From assembly GCA_027488975.1 (NCBI GenBank), contig JAIYAQ010000023.1:1-64000 (forward strand): DNA of 64,000 nucleotides, read 5' to 3'. The position numbers were made by a program, and so were the translations under genes. This stretch comes from Cyanobium sp. E1_MAG_00006 (lineage in GTDB: Bacteria > Cyanobacteriota > Cyanobacteriia > PCC-6307 > Cyanobiaceae). Shown one piece after another: positions 15,137-23,922 of this stretch. Positions within the stretch are counted from its first letter, which is position 1. Each line of letters starts with the position of its first letter. A model generated the notes under the pieces. It was given only the letters and a program-made list of their open reading frames with translations, did no database searches and was not told the DNA's origin.

Positions 15137-16813
15137 ATGACCATCGCCACCTTCCCGCCCGAACCGCCCCCGCCGCCGAGCTGGACCCGTTACCTGGGCT
15201 TCAGCACCGATGCCAAGGTCATCGGTATTCAGTACATCGTTACCGCCTTTTTCTTCTTTCTGATCGGCGGTCTGCTGGCGATGGTGATCCGCGGTGAGCT
15301 GATCACTCCCGCCGCCGATCTGGTGGATCGCAGCGTCTACAACGGCATCTACACGATGCACGGGACGATCATGCTGTTCCTGTTCATCTTTCCGGTGCTG
15401 AACGGGCTCAACAACCTGCTGATCCCCACGATGATCGGCGCACCGGATATGGCCTTCCCGCGGCTGAATACCGCCGCGTTCTGGCTGGTGCCGGTTTTCG
15501 GCACGCTGTTGATCGCCAGCTTCTTCGTGCCCGGTGGTCCGGCCACGGCGGGCTGGTGGAGCTATCCGCCGGTGAGCATCCAGAACCCGCTCGGCCACTT
15601 GATCAACGGTGAATCGATGTGGATCCTGGCGGTGGCCCTTTCCGGCATCTCCTCGATCATGGGCGCGGTGAACTTCGTCACCACGATCCTGCGGATGCGG
15701 GCGCCGGGCATGGGGTTCTTCCGCATGCCGGTGTTCTGCTGGACGGCTCTCGCCGCCCAGAGCCTGCAGCTGATCGGCCTGCCGGCCCTCACCGGTGGAG
15801 CGGTGATGCTGCTGATGGATCTGAGCTTCGGCACCAGCTTCTATCGGCCGGAGGGCGGCGGTGATCCGGTGCTCTACCAGCACTTCTTCTGGTTCTATTC
15901 GCACCCCGCTGTTTATGTGATCATCCTGCCGGTGTTCGGCATCTTCTCGGAGCTCTTCCCCGTCTACAGCCGTAAGCCCCTGTTCGGCTATGTGTATGTG
16001 GCGGTGGCGTCTTTCATCATCGTTGGCCTGGGGCTGATCGTCTGGGTGCATCACTTTTTCTCCAGTGGCGTGCCCCAGTGGATGCGTGATCTGTTCATGG
16101 CCACCACCATGCTGATCGCCGTTCCCACCGGCGTGAAGGTGTTCGCCTGGCTGGGAACGCTCTGGGGCGGCAAGCTGCGGCTCACCACACCGATGCTGTT
16201 CTGCATCGGCGGCCTGGTGAACTTCGTGTTCGCCGGCATTACCGGCGTGATGCTGGCCACGGTGCCGATCGACATTCACGTGTCCAACACCTACTTCGTG
16301 GTGGGCCACTTCCACTATGTGATCTACGGCGCTGCGGTGATGGGCATCTTCGCCGCCGTCTACCACTGGTTCCCCAAGTTCACCGGTCGCATGCCCTACG
16401 AGGGCCTTGGCAAGCTGCACTGCCTGCTCACCTTCGTTGGCGCGAATCTCAACTTCCTGCCGATGCATCCGCTCGGCCTGATGGGCATGCCACGGCGCGT
16501 GTCGAGCTATGACCCGGAGTTCGCCTTCTGGAATGTGATCGCCAGCCTGGGGGCGTTCCTGCTGGGTGTGTCAATCATCCCCTTCCTGCTGAACATGCTG
16601 AGCTCCTGGATTCGCGGCCCCCGCGCCACCCATAACCCCTGGGATGCCATTGGTCTGGAGTGGCTGCTGCCTTCGCCGCCGCCGGAGGACAACTTCGGCG
16701 AGGAGGTTCCCACCGTGATCAGTCGCCCCTACGGCTATGGCAGCGGTGAACCGCTTGTGGAACACCAGGCGGAGATTGAACGCCGACTCCAGCTCCAGGA
16801 GGCCGCCGCATGA
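15137..16813 (+). CDS. ctaD: Alternative respiratory terminal oxidase subunit I (haem-copper)
   Basis: 558-residue catalytic subunit with about 12 membrane helices; it reduces O2 to water with haem a/o and CuB. CuB ligands are visible as HPAVYVIILPVFG (His, with the cross-linked Tyr) and VWVHHFFSSG (His-His). The haem pair is in VGHFHYVIYGAAVMG, and the low-spin haem His is in YTMHGTIMLFLF. HPAVY replaces the HPEVY of proton-pumping A1 oxidases, so the Glu at that place is absent. Its 3' end overlaps ctaE by ATGA. Confidence 0.96.
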   Translation: MTIATFPPEPPPPPSWTRYLGFSTDAKVIGIQYIVTAFFFFLIGGLLAMVIRGELITPAADLVDRSVYNGIYTMHGTIMLFLFIFPVLNGLNNLLIPTMIGAPDMAFPRLNTAAFWLVPVFGTLLIASFFVPGGPATAGWWSYPPVSIQNPLGHLINGESMWILAVALSGISSIMGAVNFVTTILRMRAPGMGFFRMPVFCWTALAAQSLQLIGLPALTGGAVMLLMDLSFGTSFYRPEGGGDPVLYQHFFWFYSHPAVYVIILPVFGIFSELFPVYSRKPLFGYVYVAVASFIIVGLGLIVWVHHFFSSGVPQWMRDLFMATTMLIAVPTGVKVFAWLGTLWGGKLRLTTPMLFCIGGLVNFVFAGITGVMLATVPIDIHVSNTYFVVGHFHYVIYGAAVMGIFAAVYHWFPKFTGRMPYEGLGKLHCLLTFVGANLNFLPMHPLGLMGMPRRVSSYDPEFAFWNVIASLGAFLLGVSIIPFLLNMLSSWIRGPRATHNPWDAIGLEWLLPSPPPEDNFGEEVPTVISRPYGYGSGEPLVEHQAEIERRLQLQEAAA

Positions 16814-17412
16814 CCAGCACCACGCCACTCGCCGGCAGCGCGCCGGCCAGTCCAGAGGCGGCCCACGGGCACGCCAACCACAACCTCACCGGCTTCATCA
16901 TCTTTCTCTGCTCCGAGAGCGTCATCTTCCTGGCGTTCTTCAGCGGCTACGCCATCCTGCGCACCTCCGCCCTCGACTGGCTGCCCCCTGGGGTGGAGGG
17001 CCTGGAGTGGCGCACGCCACTGGTGAACACCGCCGTGCTGATCTCCAGTTCCGGCACGATGGTGCTCGCCGAGCAATTCAAGGCTCGCGAGAAGCTCTGG
17101 CTGTTCCGCGGTTTTTGGCTGCTGACCATGGCCATGGGGGGCTATTTCCTCGTCGGACAGGCGGTGGAGTGGAGCGGCCTGGCCTTCGGCTTCAGTTCCG
17201 GCACCTTCGGCGGCACCTTCTATCTGCTGACGGGTTTTCACGGCCTGCACGTGGCCACCGGCATTCTGCTGATGGCGATCATGTTGGTGAAATCATTCAT
17301 CCCAGGCAATTACACCGGTGGTGAACAGGGCGTTCAGGCCACATCCCTGTTCTGGCACTTTGTGGATGTGATCTGGATCATTCTTTTCCTGCTGCTTTAC
17401 GTCTGGCGATGA
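16810..17412 (+). CDS. ctaE: Alternative respiratory terminal oxidase subunit III
   Basis: 200 residues, five membrane helices: the short cyanobacterial form of subunit III. Typical segments are FIIFLCSESVIFLAFFSGYA, GGTFYLLTGFHGLHVATGIL and SLFWHFVDVIWIILFLLLYV. It supports stability and proton uptake of subunit I in better-studied oxidases. ATGA overlaps join it to ctaD upstream and, unusually, to the GMC flavoprotein gene downstream. Confidence 0.95.
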   Translation: MTSTTPLAGSAPASPEAAHGHANHNLTGFIIFLCSESVIFLAFFSGYAILRTSALDWLPPGVEGLEWRTPLVNTAVLISSSGTMVLAEQFKAREKLWLFRGFWLLTMAMGGYFLVGQAVEWSGLAFGFSSGTFGGTFYLLTGFHGLHVATGILLMAIMLVKSFIPGNYTGGEQGVQATSLFWHFVDVIWIILFLLLYVWR

Positions 17413-18923
17413 TCATCGACGACCGGCATTACAACGTGATCGTGATCGGCAGTGGTGCCGGTGGCGGTACCTTGGCGGGCCAGCTGGCGGCCTCCGGCAG
17501 GACGGTGCTGCTGCTGGAACGGGGCGGGTCGATGCCGCTGGCTGATCAGAACGTTGCCGATGTCGACCTGTTCCGCAAGGATCGCTACCACCCCGGTGAG
17601 CAGTGGTTCGGCACCGACGGTGATCCCTTCTCGCCACAGACCATCTACGCGCTGGGCGGCAACACCAAGATCTGGGGTGGTGTGCTGGAGCGGATGCGCG
17701 AACGCGAGTTCGCGGCCGTGCCGCTGCAGGAGGGGCCGGTGCCGGGCTGGGAGCTCACCTATGGCGACCTGGCCCCGTATTACGAGCGAGCTGAGGCCCT
17801 CTACCGGGTGCACGGCAAGGCCGGTGTGGATCCCACGGAACCGCCGCGCAACGGCGATTACCCCTTCATGCCGAAGCCGATCGAGCCGTTCATGCAGGAG
17901 CTGCGCAGCTGCCTGGAGCGCCAAGGCACCCACCCCTACGACCTGCCGCTGAGCTGGTCGGAATCGGCTGCTGATCCCAGCGGTGATGCCGAGCTGTTCG
18001 GCGTCGATCGGGCGCGCCAGGCCGCCACGGTGACGGTGCGCGAGCGGACACGGGTGCGGCGCCTGCATGTGAATCCCTCCGGCCACGAGGTGCGCGGCGT
18101 TGAGGCGGAGATTGATGGCAACACCTGGCTGTTTAGCGCCGATGCCGTGGTGCTGGCCGCTGGTGCGATCAACAGCGCCGAGATTCTGCTGCGCTCGGCT
18201 ACTGAACACCACAGCCGCGGCCTGGCCAACGGCTCGGATCAGGTGGGCCGCAACCTGATGAAGCCTCAGCTCACCTCGGTGATTCAGCTGGCGGCCGCCG
18301 CCAACTCCGGCCGCTACGCCCGCAGCCTCGGCATCACCGACTACTACTGGGGCGATCAGAACGTGAGCTTCCCGCTCGGTTCGATCGCCAGTGGTGGCGG
18401 TGTGCTTCAGGACGCTCTATTCGCCGAGTCGCCACCAGTGCTCTCGCTGGTGACCAAGCTGATGCCCAGCTTCGGACTGGAGCAACTTGCATCGCGCTCT
18501 GTGGTCTGGTGGGCCACCAGCGCCGTTCGGCCTGATCCGCACAACCGGCTGACGCTGCGCGGCAATCACCTGCAGATCCACTACCTGCCGAACAACCGCG
18601 AGGCCCACGATCGGCTCGTGTACCGCTGGATCGACACCCTCAAGCAGGTGGAAGCCGATCCCCTCTGTGAGGTGGTGAAGCCTGCCCCCACCCATCCCCG
18701 CGGCGAGGCCCCGCTCACGGTGATGGGCAGCGTCTGCGGCACCTGCCGCATGGGCTCCAACCCCGCCACCTCGGTGGTGGATCTGCAGGGGCGCTGCCAT
18801 GAGCTGACCAACCTCTGGATCGCCGATGCCAGCGTCTTCCCCAGCTGCCCGTCGGTGCCGATCGGTCTCACCGTGATCGCCAATGCCCTGCGCATCGGTG
18901 ATCACCTACTGGCTTCCCTCTGA
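17409..18923 (+). CDS. GMC-family FAD oxidoreductase lacking the usual catalytic residues
   Basis: 504 residues. The N-terminal Rossmann FAD site (VIVIGSGAGGGTLAGQLA) and the FAD-linking GGNTKIWGG loop are intact. Compared with the paralogue at 21700, three sites are altered. The active-site His (GHQAGTCR there) is Ser441 in GSVCGTCRMG. The second catalytic residue (Asn in AVNPSLT) is Pro484 in SVPIGLT. The five-cysteine patch is missing (WSESAADPSGDAEL). It may bind FAD without the normal alcohol oxidation and could be a structural or electron-transfer partner. Its ATG overlaps the ctaE stop (ATGA), tying it to the oxidase; GH63 follows after 16 bp. Confidence 0.92.
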   Translation: MIIDDRHYNVIVIGSGAGGGTLAGQLAASGRTVLLLERGGSMPLADQNVADVDLFRKDRYHPGEQWFGTDGDPFSPQTIYALGGNTKIWGGVLERMREREFAAVPLQEGPVPGWELTYGDLAPYYERAEALYRVHGKAGVDPTEPPRNGDYPFMPKPIEPFMQELRSCLERQGTHPYDLPLSWSESAADPSGDAELFGVDRARQAATVTVRERTRVRRLHVNPSGHEVRGVEAEIDGNTWLFSADAVVLAAGAINSAEILLRSATEHHSRGLANGSDQVGRNLMKPQLTSVIQLAAAANSGRYARSLGITDYYWGDQNVSFPLGSIASGGGVLQDALFAESPPVLSLVTKLMPSFGLEQLASRSVVWWATSAVRPDPHNRLTLRGNHLQIHYLPNNREAHDRLVYRWIDTLKQVEADPLCEVVKPAPTHPRGEAPLTVMGSVCGTCRMGSNPATSVVDLQGRCHELTNLWIADASVFPSCPSVPIGLTVIANALRIGDHLLASL

Positions 18924-18939
18924 CCACGCCGCCACTGCC

Positions 18940-21642
18940 ATGACCACAACCCCCAGCACGTCCGATCCAGTGGTGCAGGAATCGGAACTGCGCCGTATGG
19001 CGGAGCGTGACCACTCGGGGGTGCCCTGGGGACTGTGGGGCAGCTACCTGCCGGAGCGCCAGTGGGGCACCGTTCGGGAGGACTACTCCGCCGACGGCAA
19101 CGCCTGGCGCTCCTTCCCCCACGACCACGCCCGCTCGCGGGCTTATCGCTGGGGAGAGGACGGTCTGCTCGGCATCTGCGACAACCAGTGCAGGCTCTGC
19201 TTCTCTCTGGCCCTGTGGAACGGTGTTGATCCGATTCTCAAGGAACGGCCGTTCGGCCTCGCCAACGAGGAAGGCAACCACGGGGAGGACATCAAGGACT
19301 ACTACTTCCACCTCGCCAATACCCCCACCCACAGCTTCATGCGGGGGCTCTACAAATACCCGCAGCAGCGCTTCCCCTACGAAGACCTGATTGCCGAGAA
19401 CGGCCGCCGCAGCCGTGATCAGCCCGAATACGAACTGGTCGACACAGGCATCTTCAACGAGAGCCGCTACTTCGATGTGTTCATCGAGTACGCCAAGGCC
19501 TCGGCCGATGACATTGCCATTCGCATCCGTGTGATCAACCGCGGCCCGGATCCTGCTCCGCTCACCCTGCTGCCCACCCTCTGGCTGCGCAACACCTGGA
19601 GCTGGGGCTACCCCGATGAGCAGGAGCGGCCGCTGCAGTTGGAGGGCGATGTGCTCGTGGCGGAGCCTGCTGGTGGGCTCGGTCGCTACGAGCTGCGCAG
19701 CGCCGATCCAGGCCGCTGGATCTTCACCGACAACGAAACCAATACCGCACGCCTCTACAACCAGCCTAATGACCGTCCGTATCAGAAAGATGGCTTTCAC
19801 CGCTACCTGATCGAGAACCAGCAGGGGGCGATCAACGCGGCGCAGCAGGGCACCAAAGCGGCACGGCTGCTACAGCGCACCCTGCAGCCCGGTGAGGAAT
19901 GGCAGGTGGACCTGCGCCTCAGCGGGCCGGCTGCCATGGCCGATCCCGAGCCCTTCGGGGAGGGGCTGAACACACTGTTCCAGTGCCGCGAGCAGGAATG
20001 GCGCGACTTCTTCGCCTCGCGGGTGCAGAACCTCTCCGAAGATGATCGCCTGGTGCACAGCAGCGGCGCTGCCGGCTTGCTGTGGTGCAAGAAGTACTAC
20101 GGCTGGAGCGTGCTGCGCTGGTTGGAAGGAGATGCCACGGCAGCGTCGGCGCCGCCACCGGAGCGTTGGCATACGCAGAACGCCCAGTGGCAGCGCATGC
20201 ATGCCCACGATGTGATCTCCATGCCGGATGCCTGGGAGTACCCCTACTTCTGCCAGTGGGATCTGATGTTCCATTCGGTGGCGTTCGCGATCTTCGATCC
20301 AGCCACCGCCAAGCAGCAGTGCAACCTGCTGCGCACACCCCACTACACGGCGCCGAATGCCCAGACGCCGGCCTATGAGTGGGCTCTCTCCGATCCCAAT
20401 CCGCCGCTTGGAGCCTGGGCGGCACTGCGCATCTTCCAGATCGACCGCAAGACCAGCGACGTGCCCGACCTCGCTTTTCTGCGCGCCTCTCTGCGCAAGC
20501 TGATTCTCGAGTACGGCTGGTGGGCGAACCGCAACGACCGCTCCGGCGACAACGTGTTCGAGGGGGGCTTCCTCGGGCTCGACAACATTGCCGTGTTCGA
20601 CCGCCGTTATCCCCTGGCCGATGGCAGTCGCATCGAGCAGTGCGACGGCACCTCCTGGATGGCGTCCCTGAGCCTGAATCTGCTGAGCATCAGCGTGGAG
20701 CTCAGCCGTGAGGAGGCAGAGTATGCCGACATCTGTGAGCGTTTCGTCTACGACTTTGTGCAGCTGGCACTCACCCTGAACAGGCCGGGCAGCCGGGGCT
20801 ATGTGAACTGGGATGAGCAGGACGGCTTTTATTACGATGTGATCAAGCGGCCAGACGGTAGTTCCGAATTTCTGCGCAGCCGTTCGGTGTCAGGCCTGAT
20901 CCCACTGCTGGCTGTGGCCAGCTTCGATGTGGATACGGTGAAGCGGCTGCCGGTTCTGGATGTGAACCAGAGCCTGAAGTGGTTCCTGCACGAGCGCACC
21001 GACCCATGCTGGATGATCGAGCATCTGGGGCAATGGCGCAACGATCGCCTGCTGTTCTCGCTGGTGCCGGAGGATCGCCTGCGCCGCATCTGCCAGCGCC
21101 TGTTTGATGAGAACGAATTCCTGTCGCCCTATGGAATCCGTGCTCTCTCGAAGGTGTATGGCGATCACCCCTACAGTTTCACGGAGGGTAGTGATAGCCA
21201 GACCCTGGCCTATAGCCCGGCCGACAGCCCGGTGGCGATGTTCGGCGGTAACTCCAACTGGCGCGGCCCGGTGTGGATGCCGATCAACTTCCTGCTGATC
21301 GAATCGCTGCAGAAATTCGGCCACTACTACGGCGACACCTTCAAAGTGGAGTTCCCCACCGGCTCCGGCAACTGGGTGAACCTTTGGGATGCCTCGCTGC
21401 TGCTGGAACATCGCCTCGTGAATCTGTTCCGCCGCGACGCCGAGGGCCGTCGCCCGTTCAATGGCGATGTGGAACTGTTCCAGCAGGATCCCCACTGGCG
21501 CGATCTGATTCTGTTCAACGAGTATTTCCACGGTGATGACGGCCGTGGTGTGGGCGCCAGCCATCAGACCGGCTGGACGGCGATGGTCTGCAAGATGATC
21601 AATCAGCTCGGCCGCTACCCGACGACGGCTTCCGGCTCATGA
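18940..21642 (+). CDS. GH63-like glycoside hydrolase (glucosidase; MGH1-like)
   Basis: 900 residues, no signal peptide, so probably cytosolic. Visible family features are the N-terminal WGLWGSYLPERQWGTVREDY segment, a beta-rich N-terminal domain (to about residue 370), and a C-terminal alpha/alpha barrel. The barrel carries QWDLMFHSVAFAIFD, NNSNWRGPVWMP-like GGNSNWRGPVWMPINF and HQTGWTAMVCKM. GH63 members hydrolyse alpha-glucosides, including glucosylglycerate and mannosylglycerate, which some cyanobacteria use as compatible solutes. The product would be glucose or a related sugar, matching the flanking GMC genes, the lactonase and glucose dehydrogenase. Exact substrate not shown. A candidate catalytic Asp lies in QWDLMF. 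Confidence 0.88.
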   Translation: MTTTPSTSDPVVQESELRRMAERDHSGVPWGLWGSYLPERQWGTVREDYSADGNAWRSFPHDHARSRAYRWGEDGLLGICDNQCRLCFSLALWNGVDPILKERPFGLANEEGNHGEDIKDYYFHLANTPTHSFMRGLYKYPQQRFPYEDLIAENGRRSRDQPEYELVDTGIFNESRYFDVFIEYAKASADDIAIRIRVINRGPDPAPLTLLPTLWLRNTWSWGYPDEQERPLQLEGDVLVAEPAGGLGRYELRSADPGRWIFTDNETNTARLYNQPNDRPYQKDGFHRYLIENQQGAINAAQQGTKAARLLQRTLQPGEEWQVDLRLSGPAAMADPEPFGEGLNTLFQCREQEWRDFFASRVQNLSEDDRLVHSSGAAGLLWCKKYYGWSVLRWLEGDATAASAPPPERWHTQNAQWQRMHAHDVISMPDAWEYPYFCQWDLMFHSVAFAIFDPATAKQQCNLLRTPHYTAPNAQTPAYEWALSDPNPPLGAWAALRIFQIDRKTSDVPDLAFLRASLRKLILEYGWWANRNDRSGDNVFEGGFLGLDNIAVFDRRYPLADGSRIEQCDGTSWMASLSLNLLSISVELSREEAEYADICERFVYDFVQLALTLNRPGSRGYVNWDEQDGFYYDVIKRPDGSSEFLRSRSVSGLIPLLAVASFDVDTVKRLPVLDVNQSLKWFLHERTDPCWMIEHLGQWRNDRLLFSLVPEDRLRRICQRLFDENEFLSPYGIRALSKVYGDHPYSFTEGSDSQTLAYSPADSPVAMFGGNSNWRGPVWMPINFLLIESLQKFGHYYGDTFKVEFPTGSGNWVNLWDASLLLEHRLVNLFRRDAEGRRPFNGDVELFQQDPHWRDLILFNEYFHGDDGRGVGASHQTGWTAMVCKMINQLGRYPTTASGS

Positions 21643-21699
21643 CAGACAACGGACAGATCTGGTTGCCGTTTCTAGCTTGCGGGTATCGGCGGCATTTCT

Positions 21700-23301
21700 G
21701 TGGACGCTCTGCTCTCTCCGACCCAGCTTCAGAAACCTGAGGCCACCCACTTCGATCTGCTGATCATCGGCAGCGGCGCTGGCGGTGGCACTCTGGCGCG
21801 GGTGCTGGCTCCCACTGGGCTGCGCATCCTGATTCTGGAGCGGGGCGACTGGCTGCCGCAGGAAGCGCAGAACTGGGATGCTGATGAGGTGTTCCAGAAG
21901 GGCCGCTACATCTCACGCGACATCTGGTACGACGGCAAGGGCAACCCTTTCCAGCCGGGCAGCCATTACTTCGTTGGTGGTGCCACCAAGATGTACGGCG
22001 CCCACCACTTCCGTCTGCGTCAGCGCGATTTTGAGGCGCTTGAACATCACGACGGCGTCTCGCCGGCCTGGCCGCTGCGCTACAGCGACTTCGAGCCCTG
22101 GTATCAGCAGGCCGAGGCGATGTATCACGTGCACGGCCTGCGCGGTGAGGATCCCACGGATCCACCCAGCCCGGTGCCCTATCCGCATCCGCCGATCAGT
22201 CATGAACCGCGCATTAAGAAGCTGGCCGATGACCTGCGCGCTGCCGGCCTGCACCCCTTCCATGCCCCCAGTGGCGTGATGCTCGATGAGAGCAACATGC
22301 CTTATAGCCGTTGCCGGCGTTGCAATAACTGTGATGGGTTCCCCTGCCTGGTGCATGCCAAGGGGGATGCGGAGGTCTGCGGCGTGCGGCCGGCCCTGGG
22401 TAGCAGCGCCAACGTGTCGCTGCTGACACGCGCCGAGGTGAAAAGGCTGCATACCGATGCCAGCGGCCGCACGGTGACTGGGGTGGAACTGCTGCGCGAT
22501 GGCGAGGAGCTGCGTTACTCCGCCGACATCGTGGTGGTGAGCTGCGGTGCCGCCAACAGTGCCCGGTTGCTGCTGATGTCGGCCAACGACAAGCACCCCC
22601 GCGGCCTGGCCAATGGCTCCGATCAGGTGGGACGCAACTACATGTTCCACAACAGCAAGGCGGCGGTGGCGCTGTCGCACGAGCCGAACCCCACCGTGTT
22701 CCAGAAGACGATTTCGATCAACGACTGGTATTTCGGTGATGCCGATTACGACTACCCGATGGGCAATATCCAGATGACCGGCAAGACCCGTGGCGCGATC
22801 ATGAAGGGGTATGCGCCTCTGGAAACTTTCCTGATGCCCAACTGGAGCATGGATGACATTGCGGCCCATACCCTGGATTTCTGGCTCACCACCGAGGACC
22901 TGCCCGACCCCAACAACCGGGTGACGATCGATTCAGCTGGTCACATTCACCTCGACTACACGGTGAATAATCAGACCTCCGCCAATCGGCTGTGGGGCCG
23001 CCTGGAGGGCATGCTCGACAAGCTCTACCTCAAGAAGCATCTAGTGGAGCGGCAGATCTACATCAAGAACCCGATGGGCCTCTCGGCCGTTGGCCATCAG
23101 GCCGGCACCTGCCGCTTCGGCACCGATCCGGCCACCTCAGTGCTCGATGTGAACTGCAAGGCCCACGAGCTCGACAACCTCTACGTGGTGGATACGAGCT
23201 TCTTCCCCAGCATCGGCGCGGTGAATCCCTCGCTCACGGCGATCGCCAATGCGATCCGGGTGGGCGAGCATCTCAAGGAGCGCTTGGCGGTGCAGGCCTG
23301 A
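21700..23301 (+). CDS. GMC-family FAD dehydrogenase with cysteine cluster
   Basis: 533 residues, GTG start. FAD site LLIIGSGAGGGTLARVLAP (residues about 20-37). Catalytic His466 lies in GHQAGTCRFGTDPATS and Asn509 in AVNPSLTAIANAIR, so this copy looks active. A cysteine patch (Cys205, 208, 211, 216 and 227; CRRCNNCDGFPC) resembles the Fe-S-binding insertion of bacterial FAD-glucose dehydrogenases, which pass electrons to cytochromes or quinone rather than O2. No signal peptide is seen. Likely substrates are sugars or sugar alcohols, judged from the neighbouring GH63 and lactonase genes. Confidence 0.93.
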   Translation: MDALLSPTQLQKPEATHFDLLIIGSGAGGGTLARVLAPTGLRILILERGDWLPQEAQNWDADEVFQKGRYISRDIWYDGKGNPFQPGSHYFVGGATKMYGAHHFRLRQRDFEALEHHDGVSPAWPLRYSDFEPWYQQAEAMYHVHGLRGEDPTDPPSPVPYPHPPISHEPRIKKLADDLRAAGLHPFHAPSGVMLDESNMPYSRCRRCNNCDGFPCLVHAKGDAEVCGVRPALGSSANVSLLTRAEVKRLHTDASGRTVTGVELLRDGEELRYSADIVVVSCGAANSARLLLMSANDKHPRGLANGSDQVGRNYMFHNSKAAVALSHEPNPTVFQKTISINDWYFGDADYDYPMGNIQMTGKTRGAIMKGYAPLETFLMPNWSMDDIAAHTLDFWLTTEDLPDPNNRVTIDSAGHIHLDYTVNNQTSANRLWGRLEGMLDKLYLKKHLVERQIYIKNPMGLSAVGHQAGTCRFGTDPATSVLDVNCKAHELDNLYVVDTSFFPSIGAVNPSLTAIANAIRVGEHLKERLAVQA

Positions 23302-23352
23302 GGCTGGTCGTGCTGATCCTGGCCGTGCCGATCCTGGTGTAGCCGCTGGGGC

Positions 23353-23853
23353 TCATGCCCCGAGCGCCATACGCACCAGATCAGCGATCAGCAGGTTGTC
23401 GAGGGAGAGGAAGCCACCGCCGCAACCCATCAGCACCAGGCACATCACCACGTACATGGCGGCCTTCTCCCAGCTCGGGGGCTCGCCGGTTCCCATCGGG
23501 CCGGCGTAGTCGCCATCGGGAATCAGGTAGGGGTCCGGGGCGATGAAGGGAAAGCCGCTGCGGATCTCCAGCAGCATCGCGTAGGCCATCGACACGAGGA
23601 TGCCGAAGGCGGCCAGCGGTGTGAGCAGGCCGAGGATCAGGGCAATGCCGCCGGCCCACATCGACCCGGCGGAAAGGAAGCAGAGCCAGGCCGGTGTCTT
23701 CAGGCCCTGGGCCCAGGTGTTGAGGTTGCGGAGCTTGGGCCAGCCGTGGCGGATGAAGCAGAGCCCCATGAACAGCCGCAGCAGCAGCAAGGCGGCCTGG
23801 GCAACAGCGGAGGGAGCGGCGGGAACCAGCAGCTCCACCACGGTGATCTCCAT
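23353..23853 (-). CDS. DoxX-family membrane protein
   Basis: 166 residues with four membrane helices. The DoxX signature LLLLRLFMGLCFIRHGWPKL (residues 22-41) and a LGLLTPLAAFGILVSMAYAM helix are clear. DoxX proteins are quinone-linked or redox-associated membrane proteins, poorly characterised except as a thiosulfate:quinone oxidoreductase subunit in archaea. The loop FPFIAPDPYLIPDGDY with Pro/Asp is unusual. It is last in a minus-strand series that starts with RidA, 69 bp after the VOC gene. Confidence 0.88.
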   Translation of the reverse strand: MEITVVELLVPAAPSAVAQAALLLLRLFMGLCFIRHGWPKLRNLNTWAQGLKTPAWLCFLSAGSMWAGGIALILGLLTPLAAFGILVSMAYAMLLEIRSGFPFIAPDPYLIPDGDYAGPMGTGEPPSWEKAAMYVVMCLVLMGCGGGFLSLDNLLIADLVRMALGA

Positions 23854-23922
23854 TGGTCTGACCCCAGCAGGCGGAATGCCCGCAAGCTAGGTCGCGTGCC
23901 CGAATCCGGCAGCGGGATTGCC

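Noticed and set aside
14891-16468. A 525-codon open frame on the minus strand opposite ctaC/ctaD
   Set aside because: It is antisense to well-identified oxidase genes, is His/Arg/Gln-rich without domains, and arises from the high GC content.
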